From Verrucomicrobiota bacterium (GTDB taxonomy: Bacteria; Verrucomicrobiota; Verrucomicrobiia; Opitutales; Opitutaceae): a DNA stretch of 64,000 nt. The notes under the pieces are model-generated. The model searched no databases and was not told the DNA's origin. It worked only from the letters and a program-made list of their open reading frames with translations. Position 1 is the stretch's first letter. Each line of letters opens with the position of its first letter. Location: assembly GCA_016235555.1 (NCBI GenBank), contig JACRKC010000027.1:1-64000 (forward strand), read 5' to 3'. Shown here one piece after another: positions 26,784-36,033 of this stretch. Position numbers and translations under genes: made by a program.

Positions 26784-27994
26784 GCGAGGGTGGCGACGGG
26801 CGCCACGGGGCGCTGGCGGGGCAGCCGGAAATAGAAGGTGCTGCCCTCGCCGACGCGTGATTCCACCCACACCTGGCCGCCGAGCACCTCGACGTTTTTC
26901 TTCACCACCGCGAGGCCGATGCCCGTGCTCTCGCGCACGTCGCGGCGGTCGAGGGTCTGGAAAATCTGGAAGATCTTCTGAAAATATTTCGCCTCGATCC
27001 CCGGCCCCGTGTCGCGCACGGAGAACAGCCAGCCGGCCGGCTCGGGCACGCCGTCGATGACGACTTCGCCTTCAGGCCGGCCCATGTATTTCACGGCATT
27101 GGAGATCAGGTTTTCGAAGACCTGGATCAGCCGCGTGCGCTCGCTTTGCACCACCGGCAGGCGGCCGGCGAGGCGCACCACGATGGACGGCGGCGGGGCC
27201 AGCAACTCGCAGACTTCGCGCACGAGGTCGTTGAGGTCCACGGCGGTGATCTCCTGCTGCTCGCGGCCGATGCGCGAATAGTGCAGGATGCCGTCGACGA
27301 GGGCGTCCATGCGTTTCACGCGCCCGAGCAGCAGCTCGAACTGCGCCTTGCCCTCGGGGCCGATCTGGCCCGCGTAGTCCGCGGCCAGCCAGTTGGCGAG
27401 GGAGTTGATCGCCCGGAGCGGCGCCTTCAAGTCGTGCGAAACCACATAGGCGAACTGATCGAGCTCGCGGTTGATTTCCTTGAGGGCCTCGAGCAACTCC
27501 GCCTGCCGCTGTTCGGCGCGCACGCGCTCGGTGATGTCGGCGCGGATCGCGATGTAGCGCTCGGGCCGCCCTTCGGCGTTGAGGAAAGGGACGATCGTCG
27601 TGGCCACCCAGTAGAGCGAGCCATCCCGGGCCCGGTTGCAGATCTCGCCCTTCCAGACCTGGCCGGATGAAATCGTGTGCCACAGGCCGCGGAAAAACCC
27701 CGGCGGGTGCCGGCCGGAGTTGATGATGCGGTGATCCCGGCCGAGCAGTTCCTCGCGCGAGTATTTCGAGATGGCGCAGAATTTGTCGTTCACGCGCAGG
27801 ATGCGCCCGCGCGCATCGGTGACCGCCACGATGGCGTGTTCATCGAGCGCCTTCGTGAGATCGAAAACGTCGAGGGCGTCGACGCCCTCGGCGGCCGGAC
27901 CGGAGGAGGGGGCGCCCACGCCGCCACCTCCCGGACTGGCGGAGGCCGGCGCGGGGGACGGACCGGGGAACGGAGCGGGCGTGGCGCTGAGCAC
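26780..27994 (-). CDS. PAS-domain histidine kinase
   Basis: This 404-residue soluble kinase starts with a Pro/Gly/Ala-rich segment (1-35), then a PAS domain with PAC motif (about 45-160: [26 protein letters not shown]). The kinase core carries [14 protein letters not shown], with His187 as the phosphorylated residue, and ATPase motifs [16 protein letters not shown] and [11 protein letters not shown]. The H-box type matches Cph1-like kinases, which pair with Rcp1-like receivers such as the one encoded next. It is the first gene of the sensory operon running to 21651. It lacks a chromophore-binding domain, so the stimulus may be redox or a small ligand. Confidence 0.9.
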   Translation of the reverse strand: MLSATPAPFPGPSPAPASASPGGGGVGAPSSGPAAEGVDALDVFDLTKALDEHAIVAVTDARGRILRVNDKFCAISKYSREELLGRDHRIINSGRHPPGFFRGLWHTISSGQVWKGEICNRARDGSLYWVATTIVPFLNAEGRPERYIAIRADITERVRAEQRQAELLEALKEINRELDQFAYVVSHDLKAPLRAINSLANWLAADYAGQIGPEGKAQFELLLGRVKRMDALVDGILHYSRIGREQQEITAVDLNDLVREVCELLAPPPSIVVRLAGRLPVVQSERTRLIQVFENLISNAVKYMGRPEGEVVIDGVPEPAGWLFSVRDTGPGIEAKYFQKIFQIFQTLDRRDVRESTGIGLAVVKKNVEVLGGQVWVESRVGEGSTFYFRLPRQRPVAPVATLA

Positions 27995-28150
27995 AGGCGG
28001 ATTGTGGGACCCGGCCGTGTCGCGTGCGACCTCAGAGTGCTAGGGAAATTCCTTATCCACGGCGGACGCGTTGCTCCTCAAGCCCCGGCGGGGGCCGCCG
28101 ATTGCAGCCACGAACCCACCACCGAACCCATCAACCCTCCCTCTGTTGTC

Positions 28151-29770
28151 ATGAAGAATTGGACTATTGGAAAACGTATCACCGCCGCCATGGGACTGCT
28201 CTGCGTGCTGCTGCTCCTCGTGGGCGGCCTCACCTGGAACAGCCTCGGCGAAATCCGCCAGCGGGCCGTCCTGCTCAAGGGCGACGTCATGCCCGGCATG
28301 ATTCAAAGCGGCGAATTCTTCTCGTTTCTCGCGAAGGAATTCATCCGCCTGCAAATCTACGCCCAGCCCGGCCGCAAGGCGGAGCGCCCGCAGTTGCGGA
28401 AGGAAATGGAGGGTTTCGGCCAGAAATCCGCCGCCGCCGCGAAAGCGTATGAAGGCACCATCACGCAGCCGCGGGATCGCGAGCTCTTCCGTCAAGTGGA
28501 GGCCGCCAGGGAGGCCTACCGGCCGGCCCAGCACGCGTTCCTCGCCCTCGTCGACGCGGGCCAGGACCAGGAGGCGGAGGCGTTCATGGCGGCCAAACTT
28601 TTTCCGCTTTACCGCGCCTACGCCGCCACGGCCGAGGAACTCCTGGACTACAACGCGAAGAACGGCGACGTCCTCGCCCTTGAAATCGACGGTCACGCCA
28701 CCCGCACCAGCAAGATCATCATCACGATCACGATCGTGGCGCTCCTGCTCGGCGCGGCGGTCGGATTTTTCATCATCCGCGGCACGAGCCGCGTGCTCGG
28801 CCAGGTGGCCGGGCAACTCGGCGCCGGCGCCGACCAGACCGCCGCCGCCGCCGGCCAGGTCTCGGCTTCGAGCCAGTCGCTCGCCGAGGGCGCGAGCGAG
28901 CAGGCGGCCTCGCTCGAGGAGACGAGCGCCTCGCTGGAGGAGATCGCGGGCATGACCAGGAAAAACGCGGAGTCCGCGGCGCAGGCGAAGGAACTCGCGG
29001 GCCAGACGCGTCATGCGGCCGAGGCCGGCGTGGCCAGCATGACCGAGATGAAGACCGCGATGGATGCGATCAAGGACTCGTCCGCCAGCATCGCGAAGAT
29101 CGTGAAGACGATCGACGAGATCGCCTTCCAGACGAACATCCTCGCCCTCAACGCCGCGGTCGAGGCCGCGCGCGCCGGCGAGGCGGGGGCCGGGTTTGCC
29201 GTCGTCGCCGAGGAAGTGCGCTCGCTCGCCCAGCGCTCCGCCCAGTCCGCCGAGGAAACCGCCATGAAGATTGAAGATTCGGTCAGCCGCAGCGAACACG
29301 GCGTGCGGATCAGCGCCAAGGTCGGGCAGAGCTTCGAGGAGATCGTGGTCAAGGCGCGTCGCGTCGACGAACTTGTCGCCGAGATCGCCACCGCCTCCAA
29401 CGAACAGAACCAAGGCATCGGTCAGGTGACCACGGCGGTCGCGCAGATGGACAAGGTCACGCAATCCAACGCCGCCGGCGCCGAGGAGGCCGCCAGCGCG
29501 GCGGAGGAACTCAACGCCCAGGCCGAGATGATGCGCGAGTCCGTCCGCAACCTGCAGACGCTCGTCGGGGGCGGGGCGTCACATGCGACCGCGGTGCACC
29601 ACGACAGTCCCGCGGCCGCGGTGACAGCGGCGATCCGGCGTTCTCCGGCGAAAGCCACCGCGACGGTTTCGCCCGCGCCGGCGCACCGCGAAATGGCGGA
29701 AGCGCTCGCCAGCCGTATCAACGGATCGGTTCCCTCGACCGCCGGCGACGGCGCCGAGTTTTTTCGGTGA
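28151..29770 (+). CDS. methyl-accepting chemotaxis protein
   Basis: The ATG at 28151 begins a typical receptor of 539 residues: basic start, helix 1 (about 9-29), a mostly helical periplasmic 4-helix-bundle-like sensor (30-185), helix 2 (about 187-210), and a cytoplasmic coiled-coil signalling domain. The hairpin tip reads [20 protein letters not shown] (near 320-345), the CheA/CheW contact region. No clear HAMP domain and no CheR-binding pentapeptide are seen. The gene is divergent from the sensory operon and lies 406 bases upstream of the second octaheme cytochrome gene on the same strand. A role in taxis toward electron acceptors is possible but not shown. Confidence 0.9.
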   Translation: MKNWTIGKRITAAMGLLCVLLLLVGGLTWNSLGEIRQRAVLLKGDVMPGMIQSGEFFSFLAKEFIRLQIYAQPGRKAERPQLRKEMEGFGQKSAAAAKAYEGTITQPRDRELFRQVEAAREAYRPAQHAFLALVDAGQDQEAEAFMAAKLFPLYRAYAATAEELLDYNAKNGDVLALEIDGHATRTSKIIITITIVALLLGAAVGFFIIRGTSRVLGQVAGQLGAGADQTAAAAGQVSASSQSLAEGASEQAASLEETSASLEEIAGMTRKNAESAAQAKELAGQTRHAAEAGVASMTEMKTAMDAIKDSSASIAKIVKTIDEIAFQTNILALNAAVEAARAGEAGAGFAVVAEEVRSLAQRSAQSAEETAMKIEDSVSRSEHGVRISAKVGQSFEEIVVKARRVDELVAEIATASNEQNQGIGQVTTAVAQMDKVTQSNAAGAEEAASAAEELNAQAEMMRESVRNLQTLVGGGASHATAVHHDSPAAAVTAAIRRSPAKATATVSPAPAHREMAEALASRINGSVPSTAGDGAEFFR

Positions 29771-30176
29771 GGCGGGCGCGCGCCGGCGGTGATCCGACGC
29801 CGTCGGCGCCGCCGTAACCGTCGGCGCCGGCTCCGCTCGATCGGCGGTCTCCCGTGTCCGCGCCGGCGCCAACCGCAGGGGAATGAAGATCGGCGCGGAG
29901 CCTGCTCCATCGCCGTAAAGTGCCGTCGCACCGCCGGCCGCGCCGAGGGGGCCCGGGCTGCGCGTTTTGGCCGGAGGGTGCGCATCGTTTGCCGCGCCCT
30001 TCCGCGGCGCGGCGGTTGCGCCGTGGGTTGCGCCCGGCCCGGATGAATTCACAAGCGTTGCGCTATCCTCCACAAGGAATGCACAGCGGTCCGGTCGATA
30101 AACTGGCAGGGTGATCCCCGCCGGGACAGGCTGCCCCGAAATTGCACTCACCACACTAACTTCAACCCAAGCTACC
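29771..30176 (+). promoter_or_regulatory. gap of 406 bases before conduit 2, probable promoter and leader
   Basis: No gene is credible here. The first part is GC-rich with repeated GGCGCCG runs. The last 130 bases are less GC-rich and can form stems (for example GGCAGGG with CCCGCC near 30105-30125), so a structured 5' leader is possible. I looked for the conserved GCAAAGCC core of GEMM (cyclic-dinucleotide) riboswitches, which control some multiheme cytochromes, and did not find it. Confidence 0.35.
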
Positions 30177-30977
30177 ATGACGCTTCGCCCTCGCTGGACT
30201 AAGTCGACGCTCATCTTCGGCGGCACGGCCCTCTGGGGCATCGTGCTGATCGGATGCGTGTCTGTTAATCGCACGATGGTCGCACCGCCGCAGATCGCGG
30301 GTGCGAATTTCGTTGGCTCAAAGGAGTGCTCCCAGTGCCACGAAGACCAGACGGAGCACTTCGATGGCGCCACACACGCCCGGCTCAATCTCACCGACGC
30401 CAAGGTCGGCGACACCGGGTGCGAGTCCTGCCACGGCCCGGGCAGCCTCCACGTCGCCGCCGGTGGCAGCAAGGGCACGATCATCAATCCGAAGAAGTCG
30501 CCGGAAACCTGCTTCCAGTGCCACCTCGACAAGCGCGCTCAATTCAGCCTGCCGAACAGCCACCAGGTCTTGAATGGCAAGATGGGCTGCGGCGACTGCC
30601 ACGAAGTGCACAAGGGCAACGCCATCGTCGGCACCGGTGTCGACCTCGAGGGCATCAACGCCACCTGCACCAAGTGCCACACGCAGCAGAAGGGACCGTT
30701 CGTCTACGAGCACTCCGCCATGCGCGAGGGCTGCGTCGCCTGCCACAATCCGCACGGCACCGTGAACCAGAAGATGCTGGTCGCGCGCGACGCCAACCTC
30801 TGCCTGCGCTGCCACCTCGAGACGCCCGACGCCGGCTCCTCCGGCCAGATCAACGCCAATGCGATTCGCCGCACCTCGGAGAATCACAACTCGCGCCTCA
30901 TGCAGGGCACGTGCTGGAGCGCGAGCTGCCACGAGCAGCCGCACGGCTCCAACGCCTCCTACCACTTCCGCAACTGA
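30177..30977 (+). CDS. MtrA/DmsE-like octaheme cytochrome c, conduit 2
   Basis: The start MTLRPRWTKST is chosen because it aligns with the start of the paralogue at 9494, and the frame is open 22 codons further up. This 266-residue protein has a lipobox-like LIGC, seven CXXCH motifs (CSQCH, CESCH, CFQCH, CGDCH, CTKCH, CVACH, CLRCH) and an eighth CX4CH (CWSASCH). It shares long identical segments with the first copy, such as RWTKSTLIFGG, GGSKGTIINP, NSHQVLNGKM and LVARDANLCLRCHL. It should form the electron-carrying core of a second barrel complex encoded 19 bases downstream. An extra segment before the last heme (SSGQINANAIRRT) differs between the copies and may affect the exit side. Confidence 0.85.
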   Translation: MTLRPRWTKSTLIFGGTALWGIVLIGCVSVNRTMVAPPQIAGANFVGSKECSQCHEDQTEHFDGATHARLNLTDAKVGDTGCESCHGPGSLHVAAGGSKGTIINPKKSPETCFQCHLDKRAQFSLPNSHQVLNGKMGCGDCHEVHKGNAIVGTGVDLEGINATCTKCHTQQKGPFVYEHSAMREGCVACHNPHGTVNQKMLVARDANLCLRCHLETPDAGSSGQINANAIRRTSENHNSRLMQGTCWSASCHEQPHGSNASYHFRN

Positions 30978-30996
30978 ACGCACCACCCAGCACGCC

Positions 30997-33249
30997 ATGA
31001 ATAACACGAATTCCACTTTCATTCGTCGGGCCGGCGTTCTTGCCAGCGGCCTCCTGCTCGTCGCCGGCGTTCACGCCCGCGCGGCCAGCGCGAAACCCGA
31101 GGCGGATGCCTTCCCCAACTACGAGAGCTACATCAAGCTCTCCGGCCAGGCCGCCTCCATCAGCGGCAGCGAAACCGCCTTCCAAAGCCGCACCAAGAAC
31201 CCGTCGAACGGCGGCCTCGGCATCGAGGATCTCCACCTCTCGAAGGATCTCTCGAAGACCACCTCGCTGGTCATCGACGGCAAGGCCCTCGCCGGCTCCG
31301 AGGATTACCTCGGCAGCTTCAAGATCACCAAGAACGAGGTCGGCTCGTTCGAGGTGGGCTACAAGCGCTTCCGCACGTTCTACGACGGCGTGGGCGGCTT
31401 CTTCCCGACCAACAGCCAGTGGCTGCCCCTCAACGATCAGGATCTCCATGTCGACCGCGCCAAGTTCTGGGCGGAAGGCGTGATCGCGGTGAAGGGGGCG
31501 CCGGTGTTCACGCTGCGTTACACGAACGAACTGCGCTCCGGCCGCAAGGATTCCACCATCTGGGGCTCGTCCTCGCTCACCGGCCTGCCGTTCAATCTCG
31601 CGCCCAATCCGATCAACCCGGCGCGCAAGCTCACGCCGGGTTACATCGACCTGAGCGAGCGCAACGAGGAGCTCGAACTCTCGATGAAGCACAAGATCGG
31701 CAAGACGAACCTCCTCGTCTCGATCAAGGGCGAGCAGTTCAACAACCTCGACACGCGCAACGTCACCAACTTCCCCGGTGAAGCGATTCCGTGGGCGATC
31801 GCCAGCCTCTCGACGACGGTCCCCGCCGGCCAGATCGCCAACCCGCAGAACATCGCCAAGGCCGCCGCGCCCTCGAACAACTGGAACAACCAGGTCCTCA
31901 TCGCCGAGACCGAGGGGATGAAGTCGAAGTTGTCCGAGTTCCTCGTCGAGGCCGACACGCCGCTCACCGACAAACTCACGCTCAAGGTCAACGGGGTCTA
32001 CGAACTCGTCCACACCTCCGTCGTCGGCAGCCGTCCGCTCATCACCACGACCCCGACCGCCACCGGCCCGGTGCCGGTGACGACCAACAACTACTCGGGC
32101 CTCGCGGGCGGCACGCGCCTGAAGAACCTCGTCGGCAACGTCGCCCTCGACTGGAAGCCGGTGAAGACCGTGTTCGTGAAGTTCGCCTACCGTTATCAGG
32201 AGGAATACGTCCGCGGCTCCAGCACCTACAACGTCATCGCCGCCTCCGGCACGCCCGCCACCACGCTCGCGACCACGCCCCGCATCGGCTGGGCCAAGCT
32301 CGAGCAGGAGGTGAAGACCCCGGTGCTTGAGATCCGCTACACCGGCATCAAGGACCTCGCGCTCTACTTCAGCGGCAGCGAGCGCGATCTGAGCGGCATC
32401 GAGCGCAATACGTCGGCCTACAATCCGCTCACCGCGGCCCTGGGCACGCCCGCCATCCAGAACGTCTCCGAGGACCACGGCAACTACACCCTCGGCGCCA
32501 ACTGGAAAGTCTCCCCGGTGGTCAGCCTCCGCGGTGAGGTCTTCCGGAAGGGCCACAAGGACAACACCCAGGGCTTCGATGCGCGCGTCGGCGACTACTA
32601 CCTCCTCGATTCCGACTACTCGGGCTTCAAGCTCACGTCGATCGTCAAGCCCACGCCGTTCCTGGGCTTCACCACGCGTTACGTGAATCAGCTCGGCAAG
32701 ATGAAGGTCACGGGCTTCCTGCCCACCTATCCGGCCTACGATTCGCTCAGCTCGAAGAACCACATGATCAGCGAGAGCATCGACTTCACGCCGGACAAGA
32801 GTGTCTACGTGCAGCTCAACGCCAACCTCGTCTTCCATGTCATCAGCACGATCTACCCGCGCGCCGGTCTCACGCCCGCCGCGGTGAACGCCGCCGGCCT
32901 CGTGACGGCCAATGCGTTCGACTCGAACCGCGTGGTCCAGAACTCGAACAACAACTACATGACGCTCGGGTTCCTCAGCGGCTGGAGCGTGAGCAAGGAC
33001 ACCGACGCGCAGTTCCAGTGCAATTACTACCGCGCCAACAACGGCAACGCCGCGCTCGCCGCGCTCACGCTGCCCTACGGCGTGGCGGTGAAGGACACGC
33101 AGATCACGGTCGGCCTGAAGCACCGCTTCTCCGAGAAGTGGATCGGTCACGCGAAGGTCGGCTACTTCGACAGCGCAAACGACACCACCGGCGGCCGCAC
33201 CAACTACCACGGCCCGATGGCCTATCTCTCGTTCGAGCACGGTCTGTAA
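30997..33249 (+). CDS. MtrB/PioB-like outer-membrane beta-barrel, conduit 2
   Basis: The start MNNTNSTFI follows the cytochrome stop by 19 bases and gives a signal peptide of about 32 residues. At 750 residues it matches the first barrel (737) in layout, with shared motifs FYDGVGGFFP, SGRKDSTIWG and IYPRAG, and a similar last strand (YLSFEHGL). Long central stretches differ, mainly in expected surface loops, so the two conduits may face different extracellular partners. No extracellular multiheme cytochrome (MtrC-like) is encoded next to either pair in this window. Confidence 0.75.
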   Translation: MNNTNSTFIRRAGVLASGLLLVAGVHARAASAKPEADAFPNYESYIKLSGQAASISGSETAFQSRTKNPSNGGLGIEDLHLSKDLSKTTSLVIDGKALAGSEDYLGSFKITKNEVGSFEVGYKRFRTFYDGVGGFFPTNSQWLPLNDQDLHVDRAKFWAEGVIAVKGAPVFTLRYTNELRSGRKDSTIWGSSSLTGLPFNLAPNPINPARKLTPGYIDLSERNEELELSMKHKIGKTNLLVSIKGEQFNNLDTRNVTNFPGEAIPWAIASLSTTVPAGQIANPQNIAKAAAPSNNWNNQVLIAETEGMKSKLSEFLVEADTPLTDKLTLKVNGVYELVHTSVVGSRPLITTTPTATGPVPVTTNNYSGLAGGTRLKNLVGNVALDWKPVKTVFVKFAYRYQEEYVRGSSTYNVIAASGTPATTLATTPRIGWAKLEQEVKTPVLEIRYTGIKDLALYFSGSERDLSGIERNTSAYNPLTAALGTPAIQNVSEDHGNYTLGANWKVSPVVSLRGEVFRKGHKDNTQGFDARVGDYYLLDSDYSGFKLTSIVKPTPFLGFTTRYVNQLGKMKVTGFLPTYPAYDSLSSKNHMISESIDFTPDKSVYVQLNANLVFHVISTIYPRAGLTPAAVNAAGLVTANAFDSNRVVQNSNNNYMTLGFLSGWSVSKDTDAQFQCNYYRANNGNAALAALTLPYGVAVKDTQITVGLKHRFSEKWIGHAKVGYFDSANDTTGGRTNYHGPMAYLSFEHGL

Positions 33250-33279
33250 GCGACTCCCCCGGTTTCACCAACCCACCAG

Positions 33280-33307
33280 CCCGCGCCACCCCGGCGCGGG
33301 CTTTTTC
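33280..33307 (+). terminator. rho-independent terminator after conduit 2
   Basis: The stem CCCGCGCC / GGCGCGGG (33280-33300) with a five-base loop is followed by CTTTTT. It lies 30 bases after the barrel stop codon and should end the second cytochrome-barrel transcript. Confidence 0.85.
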
Positions 33308-33665
33308 GTGCCCGCCGCTCGGCTCCGATCGGGGGACGGCACCCGCGGTGGGCGCCGGGGGCCGAAGCCAGTGCCTGATTGGAGTGGCTTAAAGATTTTC
33401 GTAGCCGTTTGGTAGCGTCGGAAGAGTTCAGCAGGTAGGGCCCGCTCTCCGAGCGGGCCTGAGTTCCGGCGTGCGCCCCTGCCAACCCAGGCCGGCTCGG
33501 AGAGCCGGCCCTACCCACGAACCGGCTTTTTCGACGTCCTCAACGTATTACTTCGTTTTGTTCACCCTCATCACCGCCGGGTTTTTCAGAGGGAAAGTAA
33601 CCCGATGGGTTACTTTCGTCTTGGAGTCGTTTTTGCGAAGAACGTGACAAAGTGGTGATCGCCGC
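33308..33665. repeat. gene-free gap with two palindromic elements
   Basis: Bases 33434-33516 form a dispersed-type double palindrome: arms starting GTAGGGCCCGCTC and ending GAGCCGGCCCTACC, each arm itself a hairpin. Bases 33594-33616 form a separate perfect inverted repeat (arms AAAGTAACCC / GGGTTACTTT, three-base loop), much less GC-rich than the surroundings. The second may terminate the minus-strand gene ending at 33666, but it has no T-run. No gene is seen. Confidence 0.6.
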
Positions 33666-34787
33666 CTACTCGCCGCCGGCCGCGCGCAGAATCGCGCCGA
33701 AGGCCCGGGCGCCTTCCTCCAATGCGGCGACTTCGATGAATTCGTCGATGGTGTGCGCCTGGGCGATCGAGCCCGGTCCGAAGGCAACGGCGGGGATGCC
33801 GTGAGCGTTGAAAATGTTGGCGTCGGAAAACCACGGCACGCTCATGCAACCGCGCGCGTGCGGCGCCAGCCGTTGCAGCCACGGGTGCGCCGGCGCCACG
33901 ACGAAAGGCGGTCCGGTGCGATGCACCGCCACGTCGAGCCCCGGGGCGGCGTCGCGCACCGCGGTGAGCGCGGTGTCGTTGTCGAGCGTCGGATGCGTGC
34001 GGATGTCGAGCCCGACTCGGCAGCGATCGGGCACGACGTTGAGCTCCTGGCCCCCGCGCACGATGCCCACGTTGAGCGAGGCGGGGCCGAGATCGGGATG
34101 CACCGTGCCGGCGAAACGCGGCGCGAGCTGATCGCGGCAGGCGGCGAGAAAGGGCAGGGTGGCGAACACCGCGTTGCGCCCGCGCTCCGGCGTCGCGCCG
34201 TGCGCCGCCCGGCCCGCCGCGTCGACCCACACGCGCAGCACGCCCTTGGCGGCGTGCACGAATTTCAGGTCGGTCGGCTCGAGGGCGATGGCGAAGTCGG
34301 CGCGGAAGCCACCCGCGCAGAGTGCGCGCGCCCCCGTGCTCAACTCCTCCTCACCCATCGTCGCCGCAAAGATCAGATTGAGCCGCGGCGCCGGGACCGT
34401 GCGGCGCCAGTCGTGAATCGCCCACAGCGCCGCGGCCATCGGCCCCTTCGTATCGCACGCCCCGCGGCCATGCAGGCGGCCGTCGCGGATCTCCGGTGCG
34501 AACGGGGCGACGGTCATGCCCGCGACGCCCACCGTGTCGAGGTGCGGCACAAGGGCGAGGGTGGGCGCGTCCGCCCGGCCGCTGGCGAATCGTCCGACCA
34601 CGTTCGGCCGGCCGGGCTGCACGTCGGTGACCGTGACCTCGGCCCCGAGCGCGCGCAGCAACGCTGCGACCTGCGCACCCATCGCCGCCTCCCCGGGCGT
34701 CGTGCCGCCGCTGTCGCCCTCCGGCGATACGCTCGGAATGGCGACGAGGTCGCGCAGGAGTTCGGTGACGCTCGCCGGGAATTTCAT
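33666..34787 (-). CDS. M20-family zinc deacylase (ArgE/DapE type)
   Basis: The start MKFPASVTEL gives 373 residues, normal for the family. Metal-site motifs are present: HLDTVG, GACDTKGPMAA, the catalytic glutamate in ATMGEEELSTG, and a later conserved segment (PWFSDANIFNAHGIPAVAFGPG). The dimerisation domain contains AAHGATPERGRNA. Such enzymes hydrolyse N-acyl bonds of amino acids, for example N-acetylornithine or N-succinyl-diaminopimelate. The exact substrate cannot be told. It follows the URO-D/corrinoid genes on the same strand, separated by a palindromic repeat, so a functional link is uncertain. Confidence 0.85.
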   Translation of the reverse strand: MKFPASVTELLRDLVAIPSVSPEGDSGGTTPGEAAMGAQVAALLRALGAEVTVTDVQPGRPNVVGRFASGRADAPTLALVPHLDTVGVAGMTVAPFAPEIRDGRLHGRGACDTKGPMAAALWAIHDWRRTVPAPRLNLIFAATMGEEELSTGARALCAGGFRADFAIALEPTDLKFVHAAKGVLRVWVDAAGRAAHGATPERGRNAVFATLPFLAACRDQLAPRFAGTVHPDLGPASLNVGIVRGGQELNVVPDRCRVGLDIRTHPTLDNDTALTAVRDAAPGLDVAVHRTGPPFVVAPAHPWLQRLAPHARGCMSVPWFSDANIFNAHGIPAVAFGPGSIAQAHTIDEFIEVAALEEGARAFGAILRAAGGE

Positions 34788-34804
34788 CGGCGGTGAGTCT
34801 GGTC

Positions 34805-34863
34805 GTGGCACGGGTCTCCTGACCCGTGTTGGACAAAATCACGGGTCGGGCGACCCGTGCCAC
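34805..34863. repeat. palindromic dispersed repeat, family 3
   Basis: Arms GTGGCACGGGTCTCC...CCCGTG and CACGGGTCGGGCG...GTGCCAC are inverted copies and each forms its own hairpin. A second copy is at 41101-41156. It lies between two minus-strand genes. Confidence 0.8.
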
Positions 34864-34905
34864 CAAGCTGCGGATGAAAGCGCCACGCCATCTCAGAGCC
34901 GTGAT

Positions 34906-36033
34906 TCAAAACGCCTCGCCGCGCAAGAGTTGCTGTTTGCGCGCGATGTAGTGCTCGAAGTTGGCGAGCGACACGTCGGGCGGCACGAGATGATCGACGG
35001 TCGGGATGAAACCGCCGTCGGCCACGAGCGGCGCCAGCGAACGCAGGTGCGCGTCGATCGCGGCGGGATTCTTCGCAAGTTCGCGTTTGTCGACGCCGCC
35101 CCAGAGGCGCAGCGATCGGCCGAATTTCCTCCGCACTGCGAGCGGGTCCATGTCGGAGGCGCGTTCGAGCGGCCAGATCGCGTCGACGCCCGCTTCGAGC
35201 AGGTGCGGGATGAGCAGTTCGCAGTTGCCGTCGGTGTCGACCACAAACCACGGCACGCCGTGCGACTTGAAGAAAGCGACGAGCCGCTTCATGTGCGGCA
35301 GGATGAACGTGCGGTAGGTGTCGGGACTGAGCAGCGGGCCGTTCTTCATGCTCATGTCCTCGTTGAGGAAAATGTAATCCGGGACGACGCCCGCCTCCAG
35401 CGCCGGCCGCGCGGTCTCGATCGTGAAGTCGGCGATGAACTCCATCATCTCGTGCATCATCTCCGGGTAGTCATACCACGCGTAGCTGAGATTCTCCGTG
35501 CCCATCCACTCGCGGCCGCGCCAGTAAAAGCCGAGCGTGCTGCAGTTTCTCCCGAGCACGAGCACGTGGTCGCGCTGCTGCCAGCCGCGCTGGGCGAAGT
35601 CGCGCCAATACGCCGGATAGCGGCTCGGGCTCGACGGACGGAAACGCTTTTTCAATTCCGCAAAATCCGCCGGCGTCTCGACCGGGAAACGCAGGTATTC
35701 GTCCATGCTCGCGCGCATGCCCTCGGCCGCGCCGGTGACGAGCGCCTTGCTCACGACGCCGTTGGCGCGCTGGATGATCTCGGTGTCGCCGTCGCGCGAG
35801 AGCACTTTCTCCTCGTAAGGCGGCACCATGTCGAAGCGCACATCGAAATATTCGCGCGGATCGAGCCCCCAGCGTTCCTCGCCGACGAACCAGTCCCAGT
35901 GGTAGTCGTCGATCGCGAGGCCTTCGTCGCGCCAGCGGAGCTTGGTCTGCACCCACGTGCCGACCTCGTGGTTCGGCACGCGATCGACCGCGCCGTAGTT
36001 CATGCACGCGTGGAAGCGTTCGCGCGTCGTCAT
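34906..36033 (-). CDS. URO-D-family methyltransferase-like protein (first of two)
   Basis: The start MTTRERFHAC overlaps the stop of the preceding gene (ATGA), giving 375 residues. The fold family is uroporphyrinogen decarboxylase-like: TTRERFHACMNYGAVDRVP at the start, DTDGNCELLIPHLLEAGVDA and a late WGGVDKRELAKNP. In this family the members beside corrinoid proteins (MtaA, MtbA, CmuA types) move methyl groups to or from cobalamin and are not heme-synthesis enzymes. The full HxC zinc motif seen in its neighbour is not evident here (only GNC), so it may bind its metal or substrate differently. The methyl donor is unknown. Confidence 0.8.
   Translation of the reverse strand: MTTRERFHACMNYGAVDRVPNHEVGTWVQTKLRWRDEGLAIDDYHWDWFVGEERWGLDPREYFDVRFDMVPPYEEKVLSRDGDTEIIQRANGVVSKALVTGAAEGMRASMDEYLRFPVETPADFAELKKRFRPSSPSRYPAYWRDFAQRGWQQRDHVLVLGRNCSTLGFYWRGREWMGTENLSYAWYDYPEMMHEMMEFIADFTIETARPALEAGVVPDYIFLNEDMSMKNGPLLSPDTYRTFILPHMKRLVAFFKSHGVPWFVVDTDGNCELLIPHLLEAGVDAIWPLERASDMDPLAVRRKFGRSLRLWGGVDKRELAKNPAAIDAHLRSLAPLVADGGFIPTVDHLVPPDVSLANFEHYIARKQQLLRGEAF

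Noticed and set aside
30050-30176. Possible GEMM-type riboswitch before the second octaheme cytochrome
   Set aside because: GCACAG is present, but the conserved GCAAAGCC core and the tetraloop-receptor layout are missing.
34805-34863. CRISPR-like repeat pair
   Set aside because: There are only two distant copies, each a self-complementary double hairpin, with no spacer array and no cas genes.
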